From Parapedobacter koreensis (lineage in GTDB: Bacteria; Bacteroidota; Bacteroidia; Sphingobacteriales; Sphingobacteriaceae): a stretch of 64,000 nt of DNA. Both the position numbers and the translations under genes were made by a program. The notes under the pieces were generated by a model. That model worked only from the letters and a program-made list of their open reading frames with translations, did no database searches and was not told the origin of the DNA. Positions 44,428 through 52,869 of the stretch are shown in pieces. Every line of letters begins with the position of its first letter. Positions within the stretch are counted from its first letter, which is position 1. The stretch is taken from contig NZ_FNZR01000006.1 in NCBI RefSeq assembly GCF_900109365.1, positions 124,001-188,000 on the forward strand, in the 5' to 3' direction.

Positions 44428-46851
44428 TTACTCATCACGCAAAGCGTCTACGGGGTTCGCGCTAGCCGCCTGTACGGTACGGATACAAAGTACCGCCACT
44501 GCGACAGCTACCATGCCGAGGGCTGCACCTGCAAAAATCCACCAATTCAGTTCCGTATGAAAGGCAAAGTCCTCCAGCCATTTATTCATGAAATACCAAG
44601 CGATGGGAAATGCGATCAAACATGCAATGATGACGAGCGCTACAAGATTACGCAGCAAAAGCACCACAATTTGAGTTACCGTTGCACCCAATACCTTACG
44701 GATTCCGATTTCTTTCGTCCGTTGGTTGGTCGTAAAGATGGCCAGTCCAAACAGGCCAAGGCAGGCGATGAATATGGAGAGCCCCATGGCCCAGCTAAGC
44801 AATTGGGACAATCGGATGTCCTGCAAATAGAAGTTCTCCACGGTCTTGTCAAGGAACGTATAGTCGAAGTCATTTTCAGGATATAATTCTTTGAAGATTC
44901 CGGTCATCTTTTCGATGGCCGTTTTCCACGCCTCGGCATGGTCGGGGTGGAGCGCCACGTGCACCACATAACCAAAGGTTTTTTCACCCCAATACATCGT
45001 GGGCTGTATCGGTGTCCGTACGGAGGCAATATTGAAATCTTTCATCACCCCCACGATGGTATACTGCCCTTTGCCAAACGTTTTGCCTAAGGCTTCTTCT
45101 GGATGAGTAAGCCCCAAGAGGCCAACCATCTTCTCGTTGATGAGCGCCTCATGCGTGGAGTCAAGCAGCCGGATGTTGCGTCCGGCCACCAACGGAATTT
45201 CATAGACGTCTAAATAAGCGTCGTCCCCGCTCCTGCCATTGAATGTCACCCGTTCGGTGTCCTCGCCCTTGTCAAAACTCATGGTATTGGTCATGGATCC
45301 ATTGAATGCCGGCGATTGGTTGCCTAAGCTGGCGGCCTTTATTTCCGGAATCTGCTTTAGTTTGTCCAGCAATACGAATTTTTTGCCGTCTGTCCAATTG
45401 GTGAAGTTCGGGATATAAAAATTGACAATGGCATCCTTTCGGAATCCCATATCCTTGATGGTTGCGAAACGGATTTGTTTGCCCACCACGAGTACGCAAA
45501 TCAAGAAAACCTGGGCAATGGCAAATTGTGATATCGTGAGGCTTTTACGTATCCAGGCGCTTCTCGAAAAATTAGTGTTCTTATGCGCTTGGTTCTTTAA
45601 TGCCAATGCGGGTTGGTAACCCGTCATTACCCATGCGGGGTAGCATCCTGCAAGCAGGGTGATAACCACCAACTGGATGGCGAGGAAAGCGAGAATATGC
45701 AGCTGGCCCAAGCCTTCGTATGCCAACCCTTTGGGCAGAAAGCCCTGGAAAGCATGGAAAAGGAGCGGAGCTAACAGCATAGACAGCAACGTCGCTCCCA
45801 GTGATAAGACAAAGGTTTCCGAGAGAAACTGCAACACCAAAGCGACCTTGCCGCTACCGAGGCTTTTGCGGATGCCAATCTCCTTGGCCCGCTCAATGGA
45901 TTGAGCTGTGGAAAGATTGATGAAATTGATAGCCCCAAGCAGCAGCAAAAAGATGGCGAGTAGTGCCAAATTGCGTAATGTGGATGGTTTTGCTGCCGAA
46001 TAGTTGTAATCAGCATTGAAGTGGATATCGCTGAGTGGTTGCAAGGAAAATTGCTCAGGTTTTTCGCCCGGTTCGGATTTCTTGTGTTTTTGGATAAGCG
46101 ATGCAATGCCTGATTCGACGGTTTTTGCACTTGTTCCGGTTCCGAGCAGCAGCAGGCATTGGTAGGAATCGTTCAAATTATTCCATGCTTCCCAATTGTA
46201 AAGTTCTTTAAGGCTTTCGCCCGTGGGGATAGTCGCCGTGGAAATGAAGACATGGTTGTCAAAGTCTGTATTGGCTGCGATATCAGCCACTACGCCCCCC
46301 ACTTCCAGCAGTACGGTATCATGCACCAAGAGCGTTTTGCCCAGTACAGTCTCCGGTGTGTTATCCGGGAAATATTGGGCCAACTTACTTGCTGTAATCA
46401 CGACCCGGCTGGGGGCATCGAGGGATTGGGCATTACCCGATAGCCAATGGTACGGGAAGATGCTGAAATAATCGGGGTCGGTAAAAACGATGCCACGTTG
46501 TTTTTTGTGGATGCTGTTATCGCCACGGTTATCGTGCGGGACAATTACCGTCGGGTCGTTGGTGTTTAGCTGATACACAGGTGCCACGGCTTCCAAACCG
46601 GCAAGCTCTTCGTCGACGGCACGGACTAAGGGTACCAGTACGCTGGCCGACTTCCATTCGCCGCTGCTGACTACCCGATATACCCGGTCGCCTTCGGGAA
46701 TGTGCTTGTCAAAGCTGTAATCGTACCGAATCATGAGGTAGATAACCAAGGTGGCGCTGATGCCGATGGCCAAGCCCAACACGTTGATGACGGTAATCAA
46801 TTTGTGTTTCCAGAAGTGGCGCAGTGCGATTTTGATGTAGTTCTTTATCAT
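44428..46851 (-). CDS. ABC transporter permease, double MacB/FtsX type (array copy 6)
   Basis: An 807-aa paralog with the same layout: span near 20-40, periplasmic core, FtsX module with IERAKEIGIRKSLGSGKVAL, second core, and a second FtsX module with NQRTKEIGIRKVLGATVTQI; C-terminus NPVDALRDE. The bases after the stop (TAAATCGCATAATAACGAGA on the minus strand) resemble those behind copies 3 and 5. It lies 65 bases from copy 7 and 120 from copy 5. Confidence 0.93.
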   Translation of the reverse strand: MIKNYIKIALRHFWKHKLITVINVLGLAIGISATLVIYLMIRYDYSFDKHIPEGDRVYRVVSSGEWKSASVLVPLVRAVDEELAGLEAVAPVYQLNTNDPTVIVPHDNRGDNSIHKKQRGIVFTDPDYFSIFPYHWLSGNAQSLDAPSRVVITASKLAQYFPDNTPETVLGKTLLVHDTVLLEVGGVVADIAANTDFDNHVFISTATIPTGESLKELYNWEAWNNLNDSYQCLLLLGTGTSAKTVESGIASLIQKHKKSEPGEKPEQFSLQPLSDIHFNADYNYSAAKPSTLRNLALLAIFLLLLGAINFINLSTAQSIERAKEIGIRKSLGSGKVALVLQFLSETFVLSLGATLLSMLLAPLLFHAFQGFLPKGLAYEGLGQLHILAFLAIQLVVITLLAGCYPAWVMTGYQPALALKNQAHKNTNFSRSAWIRKSLTISQFAIAQVFLICVLVVGKQIRFATIKDMGFRKDAIVNFYIPNFTNWTDGKKFVLLDKLKQIPEIKAASLGNQSPAFNGSMTNTMSFDKGEDTERVTFNGRSGDDAYLDVYEIPLVAGRNIRLLDSTHEALINEKMVGLLGLTHPEEALGKTFGKGQYTIVGVMKDFNIASVRTPIQPTMYWGEKTFGYVVHVALHPDHAEAWKTAIEKMTGIFKELYPENDFDYTFLDKTVENFYLQDIRLSQLLSWAMGLSIFIACLGLFGLAIFTTNQRTKEIGIRKVLGATVTQIVVLLLRNLVALVIIACLIAFPIAWYFMNKWLEDFAFHTELNWWIFAGAALGMVAVAVAVLCIRTVQAASANPVDALRDE

Positions 46852-46913
46852 TTTTTAGACATTAGACAACAGACTTGCCCATCCTTGTTCTTTGCTCTTT
46901 TCATCCTTGTTCT

Positions 46914-46937
46914 TTATTCGTCGCGCAGCGAGTCCAT
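46914..46937 (-). pseudogene. Leftover permease C-terminus (MDSLRDE and stop)
   Basis: On the minus strand, ATG GAC TCG CTG CGC GAC GAA TAA reproduces the conserved permease ending DSLRDE followed by a stop, just 30-odd bases after the real stop of copy 5. It looks like a scar from recombination between paralogs. Confidence 0.65.
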
Positions 46938-47007
46938 CCCGATATGCATCGGGATCTCGCTATTACGCGATTTACTCATCGCGTAAAGACTCGACCGGAT
47001 TGGCCAG
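46933..47007. repeat. 75-bp repeat at the 3' end of permease copy 5
   Basis: Identical to 55499-55573 except one base. It covers the last 11-12 codons of the permease, its stop, about 20 further bases and the palindrome CCCGATATGCATCGGG. The genes are clearly diverged just beyond 47007. Confidence 0.9.
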
Positions 47008-49386
47008 TGCAGCCCGCAACGACTGTGTGATCACCGTGGCGAGGGCAACCAGCAGTACGATGGCGCCCCCAAGGATCAACAGCCCCGCATTGACGTCTAT
47101 GCGGTAGGCGAAGCTCTCCAGCCACTTATTGGCTGCCCACCAAGCTACCGGTGCACCGATGACGAAGGCAATGCCCACCATCTTGATGAAATCACGCGAT
47201 AGCAACACGATGATGCCCGCTACGCTGGCTCCCAGCACCTTGCGCACACCGATTTCCTTCACCCTCCGGTTGATGGACAGCAGCGCGATGGCAAACAGCC
47301 CCATGCAGGAGATGAGGATGGCCAGGGTAGCACCGCTGATGATGATGTTAGTAAAACGTTGGTCACGTCGGTACTGATTGTCCGTATTTTCATCGAGGTA
47401 CGAGGCTCCATCTGTGGCTCGCGGGTTTACCTTCTTCCATACGGCTTCCACGGCGGCGAGCGACGTAGCCAGGTTTTCCGGCCTTACCTTTACGAAGAGG
47501 TATTCCAGTGGAAATTCATTGGGATTAATAAACATCGTCAGTGGCTCAATCTGTTGCCGTAAGTCCTTGAAGTTGTAATCTTTCACCACACCGATGACCT
47601 GCATGCCGTCATTGACGGGGATAGTTTGCCCTAAGATTTTATCGATGCCACCCAATTGGGCAGCCATCTGTTCGTTGATGAGCACGGCATTCGTATCCGT
47701 GGCAAAATCACGGGAGAAATCCCTGCCAGCCACCAGTTGGAGATCCAATGTGCTGAGGTAATCATAATCTACACGCAGCCAATGCGTACGGATGGTACGG
47801 TCTTCATAGCCAAAGCCAACGCGCGAGGTGGCTGCCCCGCCATCGCTGCCCCGGCCGATATTGATGTCCGAGCCGCTCAGGCTTTCTACCTGCGGGAGGG
47901 AAGCCAATTCCGCCCGCATGCGTTTCAGCGCGGTTTCCTTATCGATCTCGTCGCCTATAGGAATGCTGATGACCTCCGTTTTATTGAACCCCAGCGGGCG
48001 GGTGTGGAGGTAATGCAGTTGGCTGCTCATCACCAAGGTGCCGATGATGAGCACCACGGCGATGGCAAATTGCACTACAGTGAGCGCGCTGCGCAGGCCA
48101 CCACCCGCGTTGAGCTGCAATTTGCCTTTCAGTGTTTGGATAGTGTTGATACGAGCCATCAACCAAGCGGGGTATCCTCCCGAGATGGCTGTAAGGAACA
48201 GGAACGTCGCGAGAAATAGGGGGAGGTTCCATCCGGCAAACAGTTGGCTGATGGCCAGCGAGTAATTCATATTCGCGTTGTATTGCGGCAGCAGCGCCCA
48301 TGCCAATAATCCACCCAGGGTCAAGGCGAAGAGACATACCAGCAGCGATTCGCCCCACAGTTGGGCCATCAGCTGCCAAGGGCGGCCGCCCAATGTCTTA
48401 CGCATGCCGATTTCCCGGCTGCGGGTGAAGGAACCAGCCAAAGAGAGGTTTACGAAGTTGGATCCGGCGATAAAGAGGATAAGGGTGGCAATGAGTAGCA
48501 GCATCCAGGGGAACATCGGTGGTCCGCCGCCACCGATGCCCAGGCTGTTTAAGTGATATTCTCCCATGGGCAGTACGTGCAGCGCCAGGTATTCTCCGTG
48601 TTCATCGGGGGAAGCCCCATCGCGTTTCAGGTTCGCAATTTCCCCTTCGTAGTGTGTGGCCATGAAGGGCCTTGCCTGTCTATTGAAAGCCACGGGATCG
48701 AGTTTATCGCCCGCCCATTGGATGAATACGCTGTGGTTGGCATGGCCCCAATTGTCCAGGTAACCCTGGTAATCCGGCATCATATGCTCAAAGCGCAGGA
48801 GCGTATTGAACGTGAGGCTGGAGTTTTGGGGGAGGATGGTCGTTACTGCCGTGACCACCTTGCTCTGCCATTGCCCATTTATTTGGGCTTCAATGGATTC
48901 CCCAATCACGTCTGTATGGCCGAAAAGGTTTTTGGCCATGGTCTCGCTGATAACGATGTTGTCCAGTGCATCCAGGGCGGAGGCATTGCCGTGTTGCAGC
49001 GAGAAGCTAAACATGTGCAGGAAATCGGGGTCTACAAACCGAGCCGCCGCCACAAACTGCTTGTCGCCATGGCGGAGTATAGCTGCCCCGTTCCCGAATC
49101 GGCTCATCCGTTCCACAGCGGGGATCTCGGCTTTCAGCGTGGGGCCGAAAGGAATGGGTTTCGTTTCCCCATATTCTTTTCCGGTGGTGGGATTAGACAC
49201 GTCATAAACCATTCCGATGCGGCCTCGATTTGCGTGGAAATCATCGTATGACAATTCAAACATCGCCGTGAGAAACAGCAGTATAGCAGCGGCAAAAGCC
49301 ACGCTCAGGCCGAGGATATGGATAGTGGTGAATACCTTGCGCTTGCGTAGGTTGCGAAGGGTAACAACGATGAAATTTTGAAGCAT
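46972..49386 (-). CDS. ABC transporter permease, double MacB/FtsX type (array copy 5)
   Basis: An 804-aa paralog starting MLQNFIVVTLRNLRKRKVF. The first FtsX module carries FTRSREIGMRKTLGGRPWQL, the second NRRVKEIGVRKVLGASVAGI; C-terminus NPVESLRDE. It is the first gene of the second array segment and has its own upstream region with a palindromic regulator site (49469-49486) and a weak sigma-54-like promoter. It is divergent from the barrel gene at 49595. No ATPase domain. Confidence 0.93.
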   Translation of the reverse strand: MLQNFIVVTLRNLRKRKVFTTIHILGLSVAFAAAILLFLTAMFELSYDDFHANRGRIGMVYDVSNPTTGKEYGETKPIPFGPTLKAEIPAVERMSRFGNGAAILRHGDKQFVAAARFVDPDFLHMFSFSLQHGNASALDALDNIVISETMAKNLFGHTDVIGESIEAQINGQWQSKVVTAVTTILPQNSSLTFNTLLRFEHMMPDYQGYLDNWGHANHSVFIQWAGDKLDPVAFNRQARPFMATHYEGEIANLKRDGASPDEHGEYLALHVLPMGEYHLNSLGIGGGGPPMFPWMLLLIATLILFIAGSNFVNLSLAGSFTRSREIGMRKTLGGRPWQLMAQLWGESLLVCLFALTLGGLLAWALLPQYNANMNYSLAISQLFAGWNLPLFLATFLFLTAISGGYPAWLMARINTIQTLKGKLQLNAGGGLRSALTVVQFAIAVVLIIGTLVMSSQLHYLHTRPLGFNKTEVISIPIGDEIDKETALKRMRAELASLPQVESLSGSDINIGRGSDGGAATSRVGFGYEDRTIRTHWLRVDYDYLSTLDLQLVAGRDFSRDFATDTNAVLINEQMAAQLGGIDKILGQTIPVNDGMQVIGVVKDYNFKDLRQQIEPLTMFINPNEFPLEYLFVKVRPENLATSLAAVEAVWKKVNPRATDGASYLDENTDNQYRRDQRFTNIIISGATLAILISCMGLFAIALLSINRRVKEIGVRKVLGASVAGIIVLLSRDFIKMVGIAFVIGAPVAWWAANKWLESFAYRIDVNAGLLILGGAIVLLVALATVITQSLRAALANPVESLRDE

Positions 49387-49401
49387 AGTACGCGTGTTAA
49401 T

Positions 49402-49415
49402 ACAGTTATTAGGCC
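49402..49415 (-). promoter_or_regulatory. Possible sigma-54 promoter for permease copy 5 (weak)
   Basis: The minus strand reads TGGCCTAATAACTGTA: GG (49415-49414), ten bases, then GT where GC is expected. It resembles but does not fully match the -24/-12 consensus. Support comes from the conserved palindrome about 55 bases upstream. Confidence 0.35.
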
Positions 49416-49468
49416 ATATTTTTATTCTGCTGTAAATCAGCTTATTAATTACTGGATAAGGCCGTAAA

Positions 49469-49486
49469 GTGTTCGATTCCGAACAC
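49469..49486. promoter_or_regulatory. Palindromic regulator site upstream of copy 5
   Basis: GTGTTCGATTCCGAACAC has perfect 7-bp arms around ATTC. The same site, with one change in the left arm, lies at 63036-63053 upstream of copy 1, and the next 20 bases (CTACTGTTCGGATGCAGACAG here) are also alike. It fits an enhancer-type site for a bacterial enhancer-binding protein, and could also act on the divergent 49595 gene. Confidence 0.65.
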
Positions 49487-49594
49487 CTACTGTTCGGATG
49501 CAGACAGCAGATGTAAAGACAAGGATTGCAAAGGGTTATCCATGTTGGAGTGAAATTTGCGGTTAAGCTGACAGAAACTTAAAAAGAATTTATT

Positions 49595-50881
49595 TTGGAC
49601 TGCAGGTCGTTTTTCATTGGCATCACGGGTATGGCATTATTGCTTGGATGTGCTGGTCAGATCCAAGCCCAGGTGATCGATAAGGATATACCTGCCGATT
49701 CCATCCCCAAGCAGCGTTCTTATCCGGCACAATATGACGTTGGCGATCTGATACGTGCGATCATCCATCCCAATAGGAAAGCCGATTCAACAAGGGCACG
49801 ATCGGGCATCACGCCGATGCCCAATGTGGCTTATAACCCTACCATTGGTGCCCAGATTGGCATCAAAGCCGTTGCCGGAAAAGTATTGGGCAACGAGCCG
49901 GGTACATTGATTTCCGTAGCGGCCACATCGGCGTCCATTACGACGAAAGGCATCCTTTATTTTTACCTCAGCCACAATGTGTATACACCGGGAAATAAAT
50001 GGAATTTTCAGGGAAGCCTGATTGCTGCGAGGGCCGTTTCGCCAGACTACGGGCTTGGCATCGGATACTTGGCAGGAAGTACGGAGGCGGATAGGGTACT
50101 GACCAATCCCGATAGGCATGTTTTTGTGCAACGCGCAATTTACCTAAGCTTTCGGGAAAAGGTTTATAAGCAGGTGACGGATAACCTTTTTCTCGGCGCG
50201 GGCGTGTCGTTTGACCTCCGCCGGAACATCCGTGAATCTACTGACGAAGGGCTGACACCCTATCAGGTTTATAACGAGCGCTATGGGTACGATGGTCGGC
50301 AGCACCAGGCCAATGGGCTGTTTTTCAATGTGCAGTACACGACAAGGGACCACCAAAACCAGCCGTTCAAGGGAATTTATTCAGATGTAGGCATCCGCGT
50401 CAACCAGACGTGGATGGGCAGTACCAAGAATGCGATGCTGCTTACGACCGACTTCCGCAAGTATTGGAGTCTATCCGAGCGAAACCCCCACCACGTACTT
50501 GCCTTTTGGAATTGGGGATCGTACCTGCTCAACGGTAGCGTACCCTATATGGATCTGGCGGGTTCGGGGAAGGATACCAACGCACGGAGCGCGAGAGGTT
50601 ACATCATCGGCTATTTCCGGGCACCACTGTTTTTCTATTCGGAGGTTGAGTATCGTTTCCCCATCCTGCGCAACCGTTTCCTCAGTGGGGTCACATTTTT
50701 AAATATCCAGACCGCCAATGACGATTTGGGTACCAACTTGTTCAAACACTGGCAGCCCGGCGGAGGTGCCGGGCTGCGTGTGCTATTCAATAAAGCTACG
50801 CGCACCAACCTTTGCCTCGATTATGCCTTTGGAAAATATGGCGTACGGGGCTTTTTCTTAGGCCTGAATGAGGCGTTTTGA
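49595..50881 (+). CDS. BamA/TamA-like (surface antigen D15) outer membrane protein
   Basis: A 428-aa protein starting at TTG (49595); the ATG at 49631 would remove much of the signal peptide. The N-terminus is a signal sequence ending near IQAQ, possibly with a lipobox-like LLGC. The body is a run of beta-strands typical of the D15/Omp85 barrel (for example FFNVQYTTRDHQNQPFKGIYSDVGI, YSEVEYRFPI) and it ends in Phe, as barrel proteins recognised by BAM do. No POTRA domains are visible. It lies between two permease segments, converging on the hydrolase gene with 22 bases between them. Confidence 0.85.
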   Translation: MDCRSFFIGITGMALLLGCAGQIQAQVIDKDIPADSIPKQRSYPAQYDVGDLIRAIIHPNRKADSTRARSGITPMPNVAYNPTIGAQIGIKAVAGKVLGNEPGTLISVAATSASITTKGILYFYLSHNVYTPGNKWNFQGSLIAARAVSPDYGLGIGYLAGSTEADRVLTNPDRHVFVQRAIYLSFREKVYKQVTDNLFLGAGVSFDLRRNIRESTDEGLTPYQVYNERYGYDGRQHQANGLFFNVQYTTRDHQNQPFKGIYSDVGIRVNQTWMGSTKNAMLLTTDFRKYWSLSERNPHHVLAFWNWGSYLLNGSVPYMDLAGSGKDTNARSARGYIIGYFRAPLFFYSEVEYRFPILRNRFLSGVTFLNIQTANDDLGTNLFKHWQPGGGAGLRVLFNKATRTNLCLDYAFGKYGVRGFFLGLNEAF

Positions 50882-50903
50882 GCAGACAATCAAGGTTCGT
50901 CCC

Positions 50904-52778
50904 CTAAGGTTGCAGTACCTGTACAGTGAGGTGCGAAGCATGATTGCCGTCATAATAAACACGGTGGGTCGCCTTGATAAAATCCTCATCTTTCGCATGG
51001 TAGATATCGAGGAACTGCTGTGGATTGCGGTCTACCAAAGGAAACCACGAGTTCTGTAGCTGTATCATGATGCGATGGCCCTTTTTGAAGGTGTGCCCCA
51101 CATCCGGCAGGCTGTAGTTTACCGGGGTGATTTCATTCGGCACGAATGGCTCGGGTTTTTCGAAGCTGTTGCGGAATTTCCCACGAAGGATTTCCCCCCG
51201 CACCATCATTTGATAGCCGCTGAGGTTTTTACCCTCATGTCCCAGTCCGGCCGAGGTGGTATCCTCGGGGTGCTCATCGATGAGTTTGACCACATAGTCT
51301 GCATCAGTACCTGTGGTAGACACCAATAGATTGGCCATCAAGGTGCCCGCCAGGGTTACATCTTCAGTGAGCACTTCAGAGCGATATACCATCACATCGG
51401 GCCGGCGTGCGGCAAAGCGCTGGTCATCTATCATGTACTCGCGGGTACGCTGCCGTTGGACGCCCGCTTGGTAAGGTACGGGCGATGCGGGGTCGCTCAC
51501 GTACTCGTCATATCCACCGGTCGATTCCTTTTCGAAGCTCAGTCGGCCATCGGCATGCAGGTAGAGCTGCTGTGTGGTGGCCTGTGTGGGCGGCCAGGTA
51601 TCAAAGTTTTTCCATTCATTGCTGCCGGTAAAGAAAATCGTGGCTTCCGCTGCGTCAAAGGATCCCTTGTCTTTCAGGTAATAATCAAAGAAGGGCAACT
51701 GGAGTTGTTGTTGGTACCAAGCACTGGTGGGTTCGTGAAACTGGATGTCGCCGAAGAAATCGCCCGTACTGCGTACCCACCCACCATGAAACCAAGGGCC
51801 CATCACCAGGCGATTGTCTGCATTGGGATTATTGGCTTTGATAGTTTTATAGACCTCAAAGGGGCCGAGGGCGTCTTCTGCGTCGAAAAAACCACCCACG
51901 GTCATCACCGCTGGTTTGATGTCTGTCAGGTGGCGTACGATTTCCCGGGCTTGCCAAAAGGTGTCGAGCGTGCCGTGCTGCATGAGGTCGTTCCAAAACG
52001 CCACGCTATCCCCGAAGTAGCGCTCCTTGACGTGGGGTAAAGCCCCCAGATCCAAGAAAAATTGGTAATTATCGTGGAAGGCAACTTGCACACCATTGTT
52101 GAATTGGTCGGGCGTAAGCGGCTTAGGCCGGGGCACGCCGAAGCGACTGTAGAAGTTGAAGGCATCCATGAGGAAGAAAGCCCCATTGTGGTGGAAGTCA
52201 TCCCCCCGGAACCAATCGGTCACCGGTGCTTGTGGTGATGCAGCTTTCAGGGCAGGATGAGCTTCTGGCAGCGCTGCAGTGGAATAAAATCCGGGGTATG
52301 ATATTCCGTAGATACCCGCCCGCCCATTGTTATTGGGGATGTTCTTTACCAGCCAGTCAATGGTATCATAGGTGTCGCTGCTTTCGTCGATATCCTGGTC
52401 GCCTTGCTTATTTGCCACATGCGGCCGGATGTCTTTGTACGCCCCCTCGCTCATCCACCGGCCCCGCACATCTTGGTAGACAAAGATATACCCTTGGCGG
52501 GAAAAGGCAGAATCGGGGCCCAAGCTCGTTTTGAATTCGTCTGCCCCATAAGGAGCTACGGCATAAGGTGTACGGTTAATTAAAAACGGGTATTGCTGGC
52601 TGGTATCCTTCGGAATGTAAATCGAAGTGAAGAGCTTGACACCATCCCGCATCGGGATCTGTTGCTCGATTTTCGTGTAATGTTGCCGGATGTATTCGGC
52701 TTCCGACGATTGGTCGGGGGTGCTACAGCTCCATAGGATAGCTACCCAAAACAGCAGGAGGATTGATAACTTGCGCAT
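50904..52778 (-). CDS. CocE/NonD family alpha/beta hydrolase (X-Pro dipeptidyl-peptidase S15 type), lipoprotein
   Basis: A 624-aa protein with lipobox LWSC (Cys18). The alpha/beta hydrolase domain has the nucleophile elbow GISYPGFYS with Ser160 and RGRWMSEG upstream; the catalytic Asp and His lie further on (GGFFDAEDA and WFHGGW regions). The C-terminal X-Pro_C jelly-roll domain runs to the end (TLMANLLVSTTGTDADYVVKL... GHRIMIQLQNSWFPL). Family members hydrolyse esters or amides, including acylated antibiotics and X-Pro peptides; the substrate here is unknown. Envelope location and the permease surroundings hint at a role in processing exported or toxic compounds (inference). Confidence 0.92.
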   Translation of the reverse strand: MRKLSILLLFWVAILWSCSTPDQSSEAEYIRQHYTKIEQQIPMRDGVKLFTSIYIPKDTSQQYPFLINRTPYAVAPYGADEFKTSLGPDSAFSRQGYIFVYQDVRGRWMSEGAYKDIRPHVANKQGDQDIDESSDTYDTIDWLVKNIPNNNGRAGIYGISYPGFYSTAALPEAHPALKAASPQAPVTDWFRGDDFHHNGAFFLMDAFNFYSRFGVPRPKPLTPDQFNNGVQVAFHDNYQFFLDLGALPHVKERYFGDSVAFWNDLMQHGTLDTFWQAREIVRHLTDIKPAVMTVGGFFDAEDALGPFEVYKTIKANNPNADNRLVMGPWFHGGWVRSTGDFFGDIQFHEPTSAWYQQQLQLPFFDYYLKDKGSFDAAEATIFFTGSNEWKNFDTWPPTQATTQQLYLHADGRLSFEKESTGGYDEYVSDPASPVPYQAGVQRQRTREYMIDDQRFAARRPDVMVYRSEVLTEDVTLAGTLMANLLVSTTGTDADYVVKLIDEHPEDTTSAGLGHEGKNLSGYQMMVRGEILRGKFRNSFEKPEPFVPNEITPVNYSLPDVGHTFKKGHRIMIQLQNSWFPLVDRNPQQFLDIYHAKDEDFIKATHRVYYDGNHASHLTVQVLQP

Positions 52779-52793
52779 AGACAGGCTTTTTCA

Positions 52794-52801
52794 CAAAAAT
52801 A
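52794..52801 (-). promoter_or_regulatory. -7 element for the CocE-type gene
   Basis: TATTTTTG on the minus strand (52801 to 52794) fits TAnnTTTG and lies 16 bases before the ATG at 52778, giving a short leader. The -33 side is not clear. Confidence 0.4.
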
Positions 52802-52869
52802 TAAGATTTAGGTTATCAAATATTCCATATGATAGATCATCACACAAACGTTACCATTTTGCCATTCCA

